From assembly GCA_900073065.1 (NCBI GenBank), contig FJOG01000016.1, positions 1,327,559-1,391,558 of the forward strand: DNA of 64,000 nt, written 5' to 3'. The stretch's first letter is position 1. Each line of letters begins with the position of its first letter. Of this stretch, positions 12,901-23,992 are shown in pieces. Position numbers and translations under genes: made by a program. The notes below the pieces were generated by a model. That model was not told where the DNA came from and did no database searches. It worked only from the letters and a program-made list of their open reading frames with translations. Source of the stretch: Phialocephala subalpina. Lineage: Eukaryota; Ascomycota; Leotiomycetes; Helotiales; Mollisiaceae.

Positions 12901-14737
12901 CGTTCTGAGGGAGCTCGCTGACGATGCGGTCTCTCCATTCATTGGTACCACGGACTGGAATGTCTCTGGCAATTGCGAACTTGTGATAGAGATTTCGGGC
13001 TTGTACGAGGGTTTCTCCGTAGAACTCCAAGGTCTCTTCGCTCATCCAGCGCTGAGGATCATATTCCAAGACGGCTCGCAAATCTCCGTCAATGATACGG
13101 TCGAACTCGATGTCTCGCGTACCGTCATCCTCTTCAATCTCCTTGGAGATGTCGGACAATATCTCGTCGTTCTCCTGTCGGTAATCCTCGATACGAGCCA
13201 TGAGAAATCGTTGAATCATCTCGAACATCTCGACGTTTTGCTCGGACTCAAGATCGTAGGGTTGCAACTCGAGATTGTTCAGTCGATACTCCAGCTTAGC
13301 AGCGAGCTCGGTAGCAGCCCAAAGGCCCTTGAATGTTGTATCCGACAGTTCGTAGGTACCTCCTAGACCCGTGCAGATCATCTTATGGGCCTCTACCAAC
13401 GCATTGTGGGGCTTGACACCAGCGAGCATCTTCAGTGCCTGGTGATAGACACTCTTCCAACCACACTTCAACCAGGTGAGCATGGCATTGATCTTCTTGC
13501 AGATGATGACGACGTAGATATTGAAGTGGAACTCGTCGGGAATGATAATATCAGCGTCCTCATCTTCAGGCTCGAGCATCTCAGCGACGATCTTTTCATC
13601 TTGGAGATCTCTCAAGAGGCTGCCGAGGGATTCGTAAGCGAGGCCGGTGATCCACTTCTTCAGAGCTTGCATCTCGGAGTTGATTTGAGGTTCGTTGATG
13701 AGCGCATTCAATTGCTTGGTCTTCAACTTGTTGTTCTCAGCTGCAATTTCCGAATTCTCCTTGGTAAGTCTCAGGGCGAGTTGCTGGAGCTGGGAAATCT
13801 CGTTCTCTTCGTGAATGCGATCGATTTGTTCCTTGGATTTGCCCTTGTAGTTGATGGCGACTGCCTCGTGTTGTGCGAAGAGGTCAACTTGTAGATCCTC
13901 GACAGCGGCCATAACATCCTCGATTTCAGTACCGTTGGCGGCCTCCTCAAGTTGCTCCGGGTCCAGGATAGCGGGGGTGTCATTGCTGGTGTCGTCCGTC
14001 ATGAAGGGGTTCTTCTGAGCTTGCTTTTTAGATGAGGCCTTGGCTCCGACTTGGGGTTGTGCCTTCTTCGCAGCCTGAGCAGCAACGGCCTCCGGAGTAA
14101 GGCCGAGTTCTGTAGTCTCCTCCTCATCCGACTCGTACTCAGCACCAGCTTGGACAGCACCAAACTCGAACTTTCGATATGAGGATCCAACACCGCCATA
14201 CATCCGATCGAATTTTCCAGGCTCCTTGTTCTCATCCTCCCACATCTCCATACACTTCTCCACCTCCGGCTCTGATAAACCCTTCTCCTTCTTGAGCAAG
14301 ACCCACATCTTGGCACGTTCCTCCCGATACTTCTTCTCCCCAGCATGAATCTTGCGAGCAAACTCAGCTCCTTCTCCATCCGAAGATTCGCCACGACAAG
14401 CCGCATTCTTAGCCCAGTAAGCCTTCCACGCATCCGGCTTCTCAGACAACAACAAATTATCCTCGTTCTCCAAATACTCGATCATCTTATCGCGCGTGTC
14501 GGGTAAATTGGCCTTGTAGTCTTCGCCGCGAGCTTGAAAGGCCTGAATCATCTGCTGGGCTTGGATACGTTCGAAGGGGACGGAGATACGGCCGGTGTTG
14601 TGGAGCTTGGCTTCGCGGGCGTTGATCTCGGATTGGGCGGAGGTGATGGCGGGGAGGATCTTGCTGGAGGACAAGAGGAGGTGCTTGGTTGCGAAGTGGG
14701 TGGTGATGGTGTAGCCTTTATTGTCAAGGTTCTCCAT
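9950..14737 (-). CDS. Large uncharacterised acidic protein, 1578 residues, with tandem UIM-like motifs
   Basis: Two exons, 14737-10497 and 10445-9950, separated by a 51-base intron with GTAAGT, a GCTAAC branch site and AAG. I chose the ATG at 14737. I do not recognise the family. The N-terminal two thirds are mostly helical and rich in Glu, Lys and Leu, with several coiled-coil-like stretches. A central part has many conserved-looking aromatic positions and no membrane segment or signal peptide. Towards the C-terminus (11290-11050) the motif DxKGKxKAID occurs about three times. Two copies of an acidic helix follow, EEDYAGLTAALAES and EEDYPGLTAAIAQS (10977-10830). They fit the ubiquitin-interacting motif pattern: acidic residues, then a hydrophobic residue, Ala and Ser at fixed spacing. 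The last exon encodes a basic tail (KKQSNKSLKIAAQRAKRGN). A ubiquitin-binding scaffold is the best inference, and it is weak. Confidence 0.8.
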
Positions 14738-15048
14738 CACTATGGTGACGAGCTTGGGGTCTGCTGTGGGACTGTGGAGGTGCGTTAGCTGTTGGTCTTG
14801 AAGGTGGAAGGTGTGAAGGTTCGGAACAGAAGGAGATGAGGAGATATGGAACTCGCAACGAGCGTTTTCAATCTCCTAGCCTTGAGGGGACTTTGAGACT
14901 GTAGGTCCTAGGCCTGGAGCCCGAGTTTTGGTGGACCCCAGACCCAGGCCTTGGCTCCCCATGTGAAGAGAAAAGTATGTAAGAAAGATGGAGGAACAAG
15001 GTGCTAGAAGTTGTTCTTATACCCCTCAGACCTGGGGTTCGCAAACTT

Positions 15049-15091
15049 CGAAGACGAGAATTTGAATGACCGGGAATCCTTAGGGACAATC
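15049..15091. repeat. Short dispersed repeat, copy A (partner at 15792-15838)
   Basis: The sequence around GACGAGAATTTGAATGACC followed by GGGACAATC is nearly repeated at 15792-15838. The second copy sits at the 5' side of a small minus-strand open frame. Read on the minus strand, both copies encode a GHSNSR-like peptide. Old local duplication is the likely cause. Confidence 0.55.
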
Positions 15092-15378
15092 GAAACCACT
15101 TCTCCCTCTTACTTCTCGTTGGCTTCCTGCATTACTATCTCATGGGGTTCGAGATCCAACACAGGAAAGTCTTGGTACCCATTAGATCTGCCCATCTCAC
15201 GCCGCAGACACGACGCAAGAGAGGGAGTCTTCGGGGTGTAGGAGAAGAGAGGAGGTCCAGATATCAAGCGATCCCAAGGAACCCACGCTCTCGACCAAGA
15301 TCCACGGGCTCAAGATCTTGGATCAAGACAAGGAACTGGACGCAAGAGAGGAGTGTATCGGAGAGGAGGGTATTCAAA

Positions 15379-15705
15379 TCAAGGAAATATCAATACGTAC
15401 GCAGCAGCCCCAGCTCCCACCGCACCCCGATGGTCGCACAGGACATTCCCGCACTTCCCAGCACCCTGGCAAGCCTTCCCCTTCTTCTTCCCCTTGTTCA
15501 ATTGATTGTACTCATCTCGGAGAGTACGGCCGCCCGCTGGCGAGGCGGGAGACGACTTTGCGGCCTCGAGGCGCGCGAGAGTTGCCTGCAGCTGGGCTGC
15601 GTTGGCGGCGGCGAGGTCGTTGGCGGCAGCGGTCATGTCTGCGGTGGTTATGTCAGCGAATGTTGCCGCTGGCATCTTGACCGCGATTTGGTATTTGTAT
15701 GCCAT
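15379..15705 (-). CDS. Doubtful small Ala-rich protein
   Basis: An open frame of about 108 codons starts at 15705 with MAYKYQIAVKMP. It has an Ala/Thr-rich helix (DLAAANAAQLQATLARLEAA), a basic stretch (KGKKKGKACQ) and a cysteine cluster KCGNVLCDH. A GTACGT donor at 15400-15395 would take the reading into another exon before the stop at 15379, so the 3' end is uncertain. I do not recognise the protein. The amphipathic helix and the cysteine pattern favour real coding over chance, but the surrounding DNA is repetitive and gene-poor. Confidence 0.35.
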   Translation of the reverse strand: MAYKYQIAVKMPAATFADITTADMTAAANDLAAANAAQLQATLARLEAAKSSPASPAGGRTLRDEYNQLNKGKKKGKACQGAGKCGNVLCDHRGAVGAGAAAYVLIFP

Positions 15706-15791
15706 GGCGGCGGTGGTGATGGTGGAGAGAAGGAGATCGCGAGGTGAAGTTGTTGTTGTGGGAGGAGGTGGAAGACGCGATCTCGGTAAGG

Positions 15792-15838
15792 CTCGAGAAC
15801 GAGAATTTGAATGACCCAGAGCTCTCGGGGACAATCAA
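15792..15838. repeat. Short dispersed repeat, copy B (partner at 15049-15091)
   Basis: Same orientation as copy A, with the core GAGAATTTGAATGACC and a downstream GGGACAATC. It lies just upstream of the doubtful small minus-strand gene. Confidence 0.55.
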
Positions 15839-16250
15839 GCGACCCTCTACTTCCTCAAGGAGAGGCTTAAGGGAAGTACATCAAAAAGGAGTAACTCACT
15901 GCTCTCGTCTTCGTCTGGAACAAGTTGAAAAGAGTCAATTATCTTCCATTCAACCATCTTGGTTTTGTAGAGATTTGTTGATTGTGCGCTCGCAGCTCGC
16001 TAAGGTTATGAGATGAGGCTATTGATGAAGCCTTCACAATGACGAACGAGTCGGGACGGAAGAAGCCTGAGACCGATGACGCTAGGGTAGACGAAGGCAG
16101 AAAGATGGATTGGAGGGATGGAAGGGTTGGAAGTTTGAAAGGTGGTTCTGGATGTCCCTCCTCTTTAGGGACTTTTCAAAGGGCGCAACAAGAGTTGCGA
16201 GCAAAGAGGAGGTGCAAAACTCGAGTTGCGCTCTTCAACCAAGGCTATGG

Positions 16251-16486
16251 AGAATGTTCCAGGGTTGAAGGGACAATGCAAAACGCTTTGAGTAGAGCTC
16301 AAGCAAAGCAAAGAGCACAAGTGACTCAATGCTATGGTTTTGATATATTGAGCATGCTGGACCAGTGTCTGATCTAAACACCTTCAACCTTAAGGACAAG
16401 GGGAATGTTCCAGGGTTGAGGGGGCATCGAGAAAGGCTCCTCGAAGCATAAACGAAAAGCAAAGAGTATAAGTGTAACTCGATGCA
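16251..16486. repeat. Diverged direct repeat, two units about 151 bases apart
   Basis: Unit 1 (16251-16335) and unit 2 (16402-16486) share GAATGTTCCAGGGTTGA at the same phase. They also share later blocks AAGCAAAGAG, AAGTG and ACTC, followed by ATGC. The differences are spread along the units, so the duplication is old. Confidence 0.6.
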
Positions 16487-17135
16487 ATAAGCTCCTTGAG
16501 CCCGTACATCTCAATACATTTGTGGGTCGCAAGCAAGTAACGAGTATTGGGGTATGAATGACAACGAGATAAGCTTGATAACAAAAACAAAAGATGATTG
16601 CAAAAGATAGAAGAAATATGCACGTACGCTTCTCTCTCCTATTGCGGATTACCCGCCCCGTGTAATCCTTAATCATCTCCTTAATCGATGTCAGCTTGTA
16701 TTCCTACTTTCTGCGCTGCGAAGTGTGTGTGTATGTAGGGCTCCGCAACTCCTAGCAGCACCTAGGTGGGAAGGTGCAATTGCGCTGATCCTAACTAGAG
16801 TTCTACCACATTGTAGGGGTATGAAGTCTGCTTTGTCGGAGTGTAGGGTTCGGGAGAAATGTATGGCCGTGTACGAGTGTTGGAAACTGTAGGGGTGCAG
16901 AGGAGAGGAGATCGAGTATTGTACGTACACCTGGGAAACGTCCTGCGCCTGGAACTATATCAATCATTAGCCAGCGTTCAATTGATCTTGCTGTTAAGTC
17001 TTGTGTTGTCGTTGTGCTTGAGTGTTGTCATGGTTGAGGAGAAGGGAGAGTGGTGTTGATAAGGTGAAGATGTAGTTGGCAAGGAGTGCGAGCGCGTTGA
17101 CAGCAGTTGCGAAGAGATCAGAGAGATTTCTCTGG

Positions 17136-17338
17136 TCTCTCGCTGTCAAGTAGCCCTCGTTGTTGCTGTGCTTGATTGGATCGAATCTTGTAGGCTGTAT
17201 AGCGCAGAGTGAGGTTGTAGATCGCAGCAGCCAGCACAAGCCAAGGCGCGCGTCCACAACTTCAGCTTGACAGCGAGGACAAGGAGGAGTAGCTCTCGCT
17301 GTCAAGTAGCTCTCTGCAGTCGCTTTGATTGATCGAAT
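17136..17338. repeat. CTCGCTGTCAAG repeat family with a 12-bp perfect hairpin
   Basis: CTCTCGCTGTCAAGTAGC occurs at 17136-17153 and 17292-17309, each followed by a similar stretch ending in GATTG and ATCGAAT. An inverted copy CTTGACAGCGAG lies at 17266-17277 and pairs perfectly with 17295-17306, leaving a 17-base loop. This could be a mobile-element remnant or a structured RNA; nothing decides. Confidence 0.65.
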
Positions 17339-17690
17339 TGAAGCTGCTGCCTGTCCTGTGGGGCGCCAACGAGGTCGAGGTGAGCGCGTAACCCAGCCCG
17401 CGATCTCAACTCAACGGCGCTGGCAAAGCAAACAAACAAGCCTCTTTCCGCTCTCGCAGATCAAAGAGCTTGAAGAAGATAAAAGAAAGGATGTAACGTA
17501 CCACTCATCTTGTTGTCGTCGTTCTTGTCTTTGGCAACAGCAAACGCTTTGGCAAAAATGGTGTTGACAACGAAAGAAAACCGGAGTTGAAAGAATTGAA
17601 AGCCAAGGTAAGGTCAAAGAATTTCTTAGTGGGTGAGGCTATTCCCAAGTCGGGCGTACAAGAGAGCCAATTGTGCGGAGCGTTATGAAG

Positions 17691-17951
17691 GCACCGCGGG
17701 GTGGAGGGAGTCGTGGGATAGTTGGTAGCGTCTAAGTGAGCACCGCGGGGTGGATGGAACGTTGGGAAGGTTCCGGAAGATAGTTTGGAATGGAAGGGGT
17801 CGGGTTGTAATCACGGTGACAGGTTTGGAGTCTACAGAGTTGAGGGAGCTGATCTCTGAGAGAGCATCTGTAGTAGGAAGGAAGTGAAAGTCTAGAGTAA
17901 GAGGCTACACATGGAGAAATGTCTAGGGTCTAAGTAAGCACCGCGCAGTGG
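17691..17951. repeat. Three short GCACCGCGGGGTGG repeats
   Basis: Copies lie at 17691-17704, 17740-17753 and 17938-17951 (the last reads GCACCGCGCAGTGG). The last two are preceded by GTCTAAGT and followed by GGA, then GGGAAG. The phrase TTGGAGTCTACA also recurs after the second and third copies (about 17826 and 18019), so longer, eroded units are likely. Confidence 0.6.
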
Positions 17952-19379
17952 AGGGGATGATGGGAAGAGCGCGGCGCATGGAGATGGCGGAATTCACATT
18001 GGCAATCATCGTTATTGGCTTGGAGTCTACAAGGAGGAGATTCATTATCTACTGCAGCGTCTATATAGAATGCAGAGATGGGAGACCATCACAAAGACTT
18101 ACGAGCTGTGAGCAAAGTAGAAGTCCCAGGACAATCCGACAATGGTCATCTCGACGTGACAGTCTCTCATATTCACGATCAAGGCTGTAGTCATTGGACT
18201 TTGCATAGCTGCTCGTGGTAGTCAGTGTTCTGGTGTCTCTAGATGGGAGAAGCTAGGAAGGCTGTAGCGCGAGATGCAGAAGAAGTCGAGGGGCAGAACA
18301 AATGATTACGCATGGAGAGATTCTGGAGAGATGTACAGGTCAACAATAGTTGGAAACTAGGAATTTTTAAGCTACTAACGCATGCTATCATAAGCTCTCG
18401 GGTATGAGGGATACATACTCTTGCTTGCAACTCACGGTGACGGGGCGAGGGTGTTCAAGGGTGAGAAAAACTAGCCCCGTGGAGAATCGCCATACAAGTG
18501 AGGCAGGGGAGTCAGACTGAAGGAAGGGCATAGAGTAGCCAAAGGGTTAGTATCTATCGGAAAGTTGTCAAAATTGCTGTGACAGGTCTCTTTTTAAAAC
18601 TCTTTTCGGGGTTGAGATTGATTGTCTACAGGGAGGTGTGCAAACAAAGAGTCAAAATTTTATGGCAAGCTCAAAGGTGTAGAGATCTTTGCAGTAGTTT
18701 GAAGATCATAGGCTCACCATTACGTCTCTGGACATCCAGCATTCCTACTGTGGTACAAGTGATTCAAGAGTAGTCAGTAAGTTTGGAATGTTTGTTGGTC
18801 GAAGCTGGGAGGATATCATGATTGGGTCGAAGCGAGCGCACGGACCTCAAAATAGGGGAGTGGGAGGGTGGTGCCTCTTTGTGCTCAAAAAAAAAATAAA
18901 AAAAATATGATGATGTATCAAACATTTCGAAACATTCTCTCTATGGACAGAATTTATTGTGTTCGATGACAGGCCAGAAGGTTAAAATATTTTAATTCCT
19001 TCTCGCTAAGATACGAAGTCATAACTTATGCTCACCGGTCCAGAAAGGGGCAGAAACCAGTACCAAAAGAAGCACTTGGCGAGTACTTGGGTGTGTGGGG
19101 GGGAATATAAGTGTCATTTATACGTTATAACATTATACAGCAAAATTTTAGCAAATTAGTGATGCATGATGAGTCCTACAACAAAATTGACTCCAACCAT
19201 GATTCCTCAAACCATAAACTCTAACATGTATGCACCTTTCAATCAATGCCACTCGAGAATATTCGGACCTGACCAACTCAACAGCTGAATATCCAATGCA
19301 TGGCTGTTGCTCCCAGCAGAATACCGCCCAGAACAAGGTTACAATTTGCCATAGAAGAATCAGTACATGTCAAACTTAC

Positions 19380-19975
19380 ACTGCAGTAACAGTTGATATG
19401 TAGGCTGTGAAGCCCTTGAAATCTCCATAATAGTGCAATGGTATGAAGTCGGGCTTGCAACTTGTACAATTGCTGTAGAAGTCTGCCAGCCAAGTCAAAC
19501 CCCTCTGTGTGATAGCCAGAGCACCAACCTTGATCCCCATTTTCTGCAATAGCACAATCTCCCTCTCCCATGTCTCCGCTGCCAGTGAAGCGCTCATCTG
19601 AATTCCTCCTTAAAAAAATGGCCCATAAGGCTCATTGAAAGGAAGGGCGTGTTGAAGATTCGTTCCATTGAAGATCAATGCTTGGACTGTGTCCGAAAAT
19701 GTGTTGTCTGAGTCGTTGGCAGCTGCGCCCCACATCATTGGAATGAATTCGAATTTTGATTGAGAGATGTTCATGAATTGTGGTAATAATTGTGCTATGT
19801 ACTTGTAGCACCACGTCAGGTCGCTGCTGGATTGGATCCATATCTTGTCATCGGCGGGGAAGGACTTCGCAGGGGTGAATACAAGGCCGCGTTTCGACGA
19901 TGCCTCGAATGTGGTTTGGGCGAGGATTTGAAAAGACTGCAGAGCTGCTAGCAGTACTTGCACAGAAGATCGCAT
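19380..19975 (-). pseudogene. Broken Asl1-like (GH128-type) secreted glycosidase
   Basis: Starts at 19975 with a signal peptide (MRSSVQVLLAALQSFQILA). It then shows the typical body of the Asl1-like glycosyl hydrolase core: KRGLVFTPAKSFPADD, LTWCYKY, FIPMMWG and FNEPYGP, which carries the first catalytic Glu. An in-frame TAA at 19612-19610 interrupts it. The same frame continues past the stop with AAETWEREI, LLQKMGIKVGALAIT, LTWLADFYSNC and FIPLHYYGDFKGF, all family landmarks. It ends at a GTAAGT donor (19379), after which I cannot find the exon that should carry the second catalytic Glu. Intact members act on fungal or plant beta-1,3-glucan. The nonsense codon and missing 3' part make this a relic. 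Confidence 0.75.
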
Positions 19976-21642
19976 CTTGGAAGTGCACAGTGGATTCAGT
20001 GGGGGATTGCAATCCGAAATGCCAGCATCATAGGGAGAAGCAGACCCCTCGAGGATTGAGCTGTACGATCTTACCAGCTATCGAAAATACGCTCAGTCAA
20101 ACCTCAGGATACGTGCTCAAACAGTAAATCATGAATGAAGAAGATACCGAACGCAAGGGAACGGATACGAACAAGTTGGAGAGCCAGCTACTGGGCGTTT
20201 GGGGATTCATCTCCACTGGTGACAGCGCCAAGAAACGCTTCTTATTTTCGATACAGCAAATATCCCATATCTAGAACACGGCGCTGTCAAAAGCGATATA
20301 GTGTTGCTTCTTTCAGGGCTTTCCATAGGGATTGCTGAGGACTGCTGCTGGTTCGGTACCGGCCGGTAGCCGAGACATCCTGTTCAGGGGCAATAGGGGG
20401 GCTCGTGCTTGACTCGCTTGAGACATAACCAATGGACACGACGATAGCAATGGCCACGACGATAGCAATGGCCACGGAAATCCTCTAGCATAGCGATTAC
20501 TGGAGCCTCAAATATCGGAGCCAGAGGATTTGATCTCGCGCTCTACAAGGTAACCCTTTGGCTAAGTGATCACGTGCTGTTTCCATTCCTCGAGATGAGC
20601 TTGCACATATATACCTAGGCAAGGATCGCAATCTTGCCCCAATGTCGGAAACGAAACTGCCTGCTGCCAAAAGGTCGTCTTGTAGTTCTAGTATGAGTTT
20701 GTGTCCCGTGAATCTCAACGATGAGGAAGCCTTTATACCGAATGGGCAGGTATCATATGGTCAGCTCCGTGTTGTTGCTCACTTGAGTACAAAACCAGAA
20801 CATCCGAAGCTGGGCTCGTTCGATGCGTGTAACATAAGGACTGGGGTATACTTATGACTTCCATTAAGGGAATTACACTATAGATATTTATATAAATCCT
20901 CTTAACGTGCATTGGAGGGGCCTTCAGCTTCGTGATCTTGCAAGCTGAATCATGGTTGGATATTTCAATTTAAGAGCACAAGAGAACATTGAAACTCACA
21001 AGTATGGCAGATAAATGCTACGAACATTGAGGCAGCATGTTAAAGACGAGGATGCTTCTTATATACTGCAAGAGCTAAACATCTCAAGTTCTAGGTTCTC
21101 AAGCTGTAACCAAACCTTTTCGAGGTCATTCCGTGGTGAGTACCAATCAGGAGTCAAAGGTATGGCAGCACCAAAGAATATTCGGAAATCAGATGTAAGT
21201 AGCAAGTATATGCTATGGCAAAGGAAAATTCCCACCATGAAAGATTGAGATTGAATCTGACGCGGAGTTGCACAGCGTAAATGATATCCTCTAGAACTAT
21301 TCGTGAAGTGATGACTTGACTTGCTACAAGGAGTGCTAAGCCTTTTCAATTCTCAGGATCTCCTCATTCACGAATAGAGATGACAACAGAATTCCATTGA
21401 GTCATACAGCCTCGCCAGAGAATTGTTATAGCCAAGGCTTCAAGATATAGGGCTTCAACGTCTGAAGTGGCGCTAGAGAAGGGTTTGAGGGAACCGACGA
21501 GCATAAAATCTCGCACCTCGTCAACGATCTTGTCTTTCCCACACCATCCTGAAGAAACTTTTCAAGACTTGGCACTCTTCTTTGATCTTGCCTTCTATCA
21601 GACCGATACATACTCCATCAACCCCGAAGAACAACAGGAGTC
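19976..21642. other. Gene-poor intergenic region
   Basis: About 1.7 kb without a convincing gene. It includes a perfect tandem duplication of the 18-base unit GACGATAGCAATGGCCAC at about 20440-20475. Frames at 20642-20857 and 21015-21248 (plus) are open but have no recognisable motif. Confidence 0.45.
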
Positions 21643-22856
21643 ATGGCTTGTCTAGTCTTTGCAATTCTCTTCTTGCCATTGCTGTTTGGGCTTGCCACTT
21701 ACAACCCACTTCAGGTCAACGAGGAGCGGGGTGGTGATCTGACCCGCGCAACCGCTACTCTATCTCGCAACGGCATCTGGGGTGCTGGAGGCTTGACATT
21801 GGCAGCACCTAAGCACACTATACACCTGGAGAAGCGCAACGGTGATATCTCCGCCCTGAGCCCGGCAACAGCTACTCCAACACGCAACGACATCTTCGGT
21901 CCGGGAGGCTTGTGGGGCACAATTAAGCCCTCTGTCCTTGCTGAGAAGCGCGATGGCGAGGGTGAACCTCTCTCGACCGTCGACTTGAGTTTGCCTCTTG
22001 CCACACCTGTCTTTACTCCAGGGCCCAGCCTTGCTGTAAGTTTTCCTTCGATCTTTCTACAGCTAAGCACCCCAGAGATATGCAATGCTATCCATTCTTT
22101 CAATGAAAGTTGACGCTGACGTAAAGCGATAGGATCCCCACACCCACACTATTCACCGCACACATCCCCACCACTCAGTCGACGCCACGACAACCTGGTC
22201 GACTTACACACTTTCTGGATCGCCGATCGGAGGCAGTACCGAGGAAGGCGTAATATCAACACTTCCACCCCTTACCGACGCGTTTGATCCGTTCCAATAC
22301 CTTCCCATACCGGCTGTTGGAGACATTGTCCCAAAGACGCAAGGTACCGATGAGGTCCGGTACACCCCTGGAAGTCATCCATGGCACTTGCCATCTGTTA
22401 TGGTAAGTCTTGTGCATGTCCTGCCCCATCACTGCCGGAGCATTCCCTCTTTACCCAAGATCAAATGGGATACGTTTGCTGACCTTGAGATTTCGCACAG
22501 GATCGTGATGCGTTTATGACTTCCTTCAAGCCGATGTCATCACGTCCTACCCACCCCTTCCTACAGTCACTTCCAACAATCTCGCACCAGATTGTGCCAC
22601 CACCTTCTGGCAACTGCAGTCTCCCTACCAAACTGGTCGAACAAAGACCGTCTTCACATCAACTAAGACAGAGGAAGCTTCGATTTATTGTCAAGGTGGC
22701 TGCACCAACTTGGTTGTGTCAACGAAGCCGATGGGTTATAGCTCTGACCACTGGTTCAGACATACCAAGACAATCAGCAGTATTGCTACTCAGATCAACA
22801 TTGTTGGTTGTATTCCTACATCACACACATGGGCTACTCCAACACCTACCTCCTAG
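21643..22856 (+). CDS. Secreted repeat protein with Kex2-like KR sites, apparent frameshift
   Basis: Starts with a signal peptide (MACLVFAILFLPLLFGLA). Exon 1 (21643-22035) encodes two imperfect repeats: ATATLSRNGIWGAGGL ending in LEKR, and ATATPTRNDIFGPGGL ending in AEKR. Repeats closed by KR are the hallmark of Kex2-processed repeat proteins, which release small secreted peptides. Intron 1 (GTAAGT, 22036 to about 22131) leads to a His/Pro-rich exon starting DPHTHTIH. Intron 2 (GTAAGT at 22401 to CAG at 22500) leads to a last exon. That exon starts in the expected frame (DRDAF), but the protein-like continuation (YDFLQADVITSYPPLP, then cysteines in CATTF and CQGGC, stop at 22854-22856) lies one frame over. 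One extra T in the TTT run at 22513-22515 would join them. It is therefore either a pseudogene or a consensus error. Exact processing is inference. Confidence 0.6.
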
Positions 22857-23370
22857 AGAGTGTCTTTTTTGGTTGCGAGATTGTCCAATGGTAACTTGGT
22901 CATTGAGTTTCTTGCATAGACGAGGTTACTTCTGCATAGATCTGGCGAAGCTTTCATGGAGGAGTTACAGGCGTTTAGAAAGTCCTGGCACTGGCGGGTC
23001 TTTTAGATGCAGGATAGACAAGTGATAGATAGCTACGCGTTCTTTGAACATGCAATGCAATGCGATGGCTTTCTATAAACTTCTTCCAAATGTACCCCGA
23101 CTCCTGGGGTGATTGTGTCCAGCAAGCAACCCACTGGAGCAAGCTCTCCAAATACAAGGTAAAGTGATTAGAATTAAAAAAAAGCAATGCTTTTCAGAAT
23201 CCATTAATCAAATGTCGTCCCTCCCGGGCTGGATCATTGTCCTGGACTCCTCCCAATGCAAGTTTTCTGTTTTCCCAACTCCATGCAATGCAGTAACCTT
23301 AGCCAGAACTCCAGATGCAGACCATTCTTCTCTTCCTACGAAGAAATGCAGGTCATTCCAACCTTCCCCC
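22857..23370. other. Intergenic spacer
   Basis: Lies between the end of the secreted repeat gene and the convergent 3' end of IMP3. Nothing recognisable. Confidence 0.4.
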
Positions 23371-23992
23371 TCAAAGCAAATCAAAATCATCCAACTTCTC
23401 CCTATACTTAAGTATATTCCTCTTAATCTTACTCCCATCCACCCAAGTGACGAAATCTTCCATGTTCCTTGTGACTAAGAACGCCGTATCCGTAACTGTC
23501 TCGGTACCAACTCTCACATGGCCCTGCTCAATCATCTTCGTAGCAGCTTGGACCGTTTCTGCCATTCTCAGCCTGGTCATTATGACTGGTAATCTTCTTC
23601 GGCAGAAAGCGGATACGGAGACGTGGCGTTCGACTTCAGAAAGTTTCGCGGAGGAGGCGGTGGATGGGAGGAGACCCATGTCGTTGAGTTTGGAGAGGAG
23701 GAGGGTTTCGTGTTTGTGTCTGAATGCGGAGTCGGGTGGGAGGGCGGCGAGGCGGTGGGCGAGTTGTTTGAGGCTCTGTAACAATCAGAATAAATTTCTC
23801 TATAGTGGGAATGCGAAGGCATGTGGAAAAACGAACCCCGGATATGCGATTATACTTTTGATAATCTCCCGGCTTCTGGATATTATATCTTCGGATCACT
23901 GCAGCATCTCGATGGTTGTTATCGCTTTTGTAGGTCGTGAAGTCGACTTTCTTGAGGAGCTTCTGCTCGTGATGCTTCAGCTTCCTGACCAT
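23371..23992 (-). CDS. IMP3: IMP3, U3 snoRNP protein with S4 domain
   Basis: Two exons, 23992-23837 and 23775-23371, give 186 residues, the usual family length. IMP3 joins Mpp10 and Imp4 in the small-subunit processome in the nucleolus and helps U3 snoRNA pair with pre-rRNA for 18S maturation. The sequence is typical from end to end: [18 protein letters not shown] at the N-terminus, then [17 protein letters not shown], the S4 RNA-binding part with [17 protein letters not shown] and [27 protein letters not shown], and a C-terminal DDFDLL. I start at the ATG that gives MVRKLK; a few in-frame codons lie upstream but have no ATG. The 61-base intron uses a less common GTTCGT donor. The start lies 216 bases from the divergent RSM18 start, so the two probably share a promoter region. 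Confidence 0.95.

Larger units (their letters stand above)
15840..19147. other. Gene-poor region with decayed repeats
   Basis: No convincing gene in about 3.3 kb. It holds a diverged tandem pair at 16251-16486, a CTCGCTGTCAAG family with a hairpin at 17139-17306, three copies of GCACCGCGGGGTGG or a close variant at 17691-17951, and an A-rich run at about 18887-18909. Open frames are short and lack domains or consistent splice sites. Confidence 0.5.

Noticed and set aside
15141..15160. tRNA B-box-like GGTTCGAGATCC
   Set aside because: The spacing has an extra base, no A box lies at the right distance and no cloverleaf forms.
16994..17305. 103-codon minus-strand frame with a CPRC pair
   Set aside because: It spans the repeat and hairpin region; the frame has no domain and is probably accidental.
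18887..18909. A-rich run as a retrotransposon tail
   Set aside because: No reverse transcriptase or other element sequence precedes it and no target-site duplication was seen.
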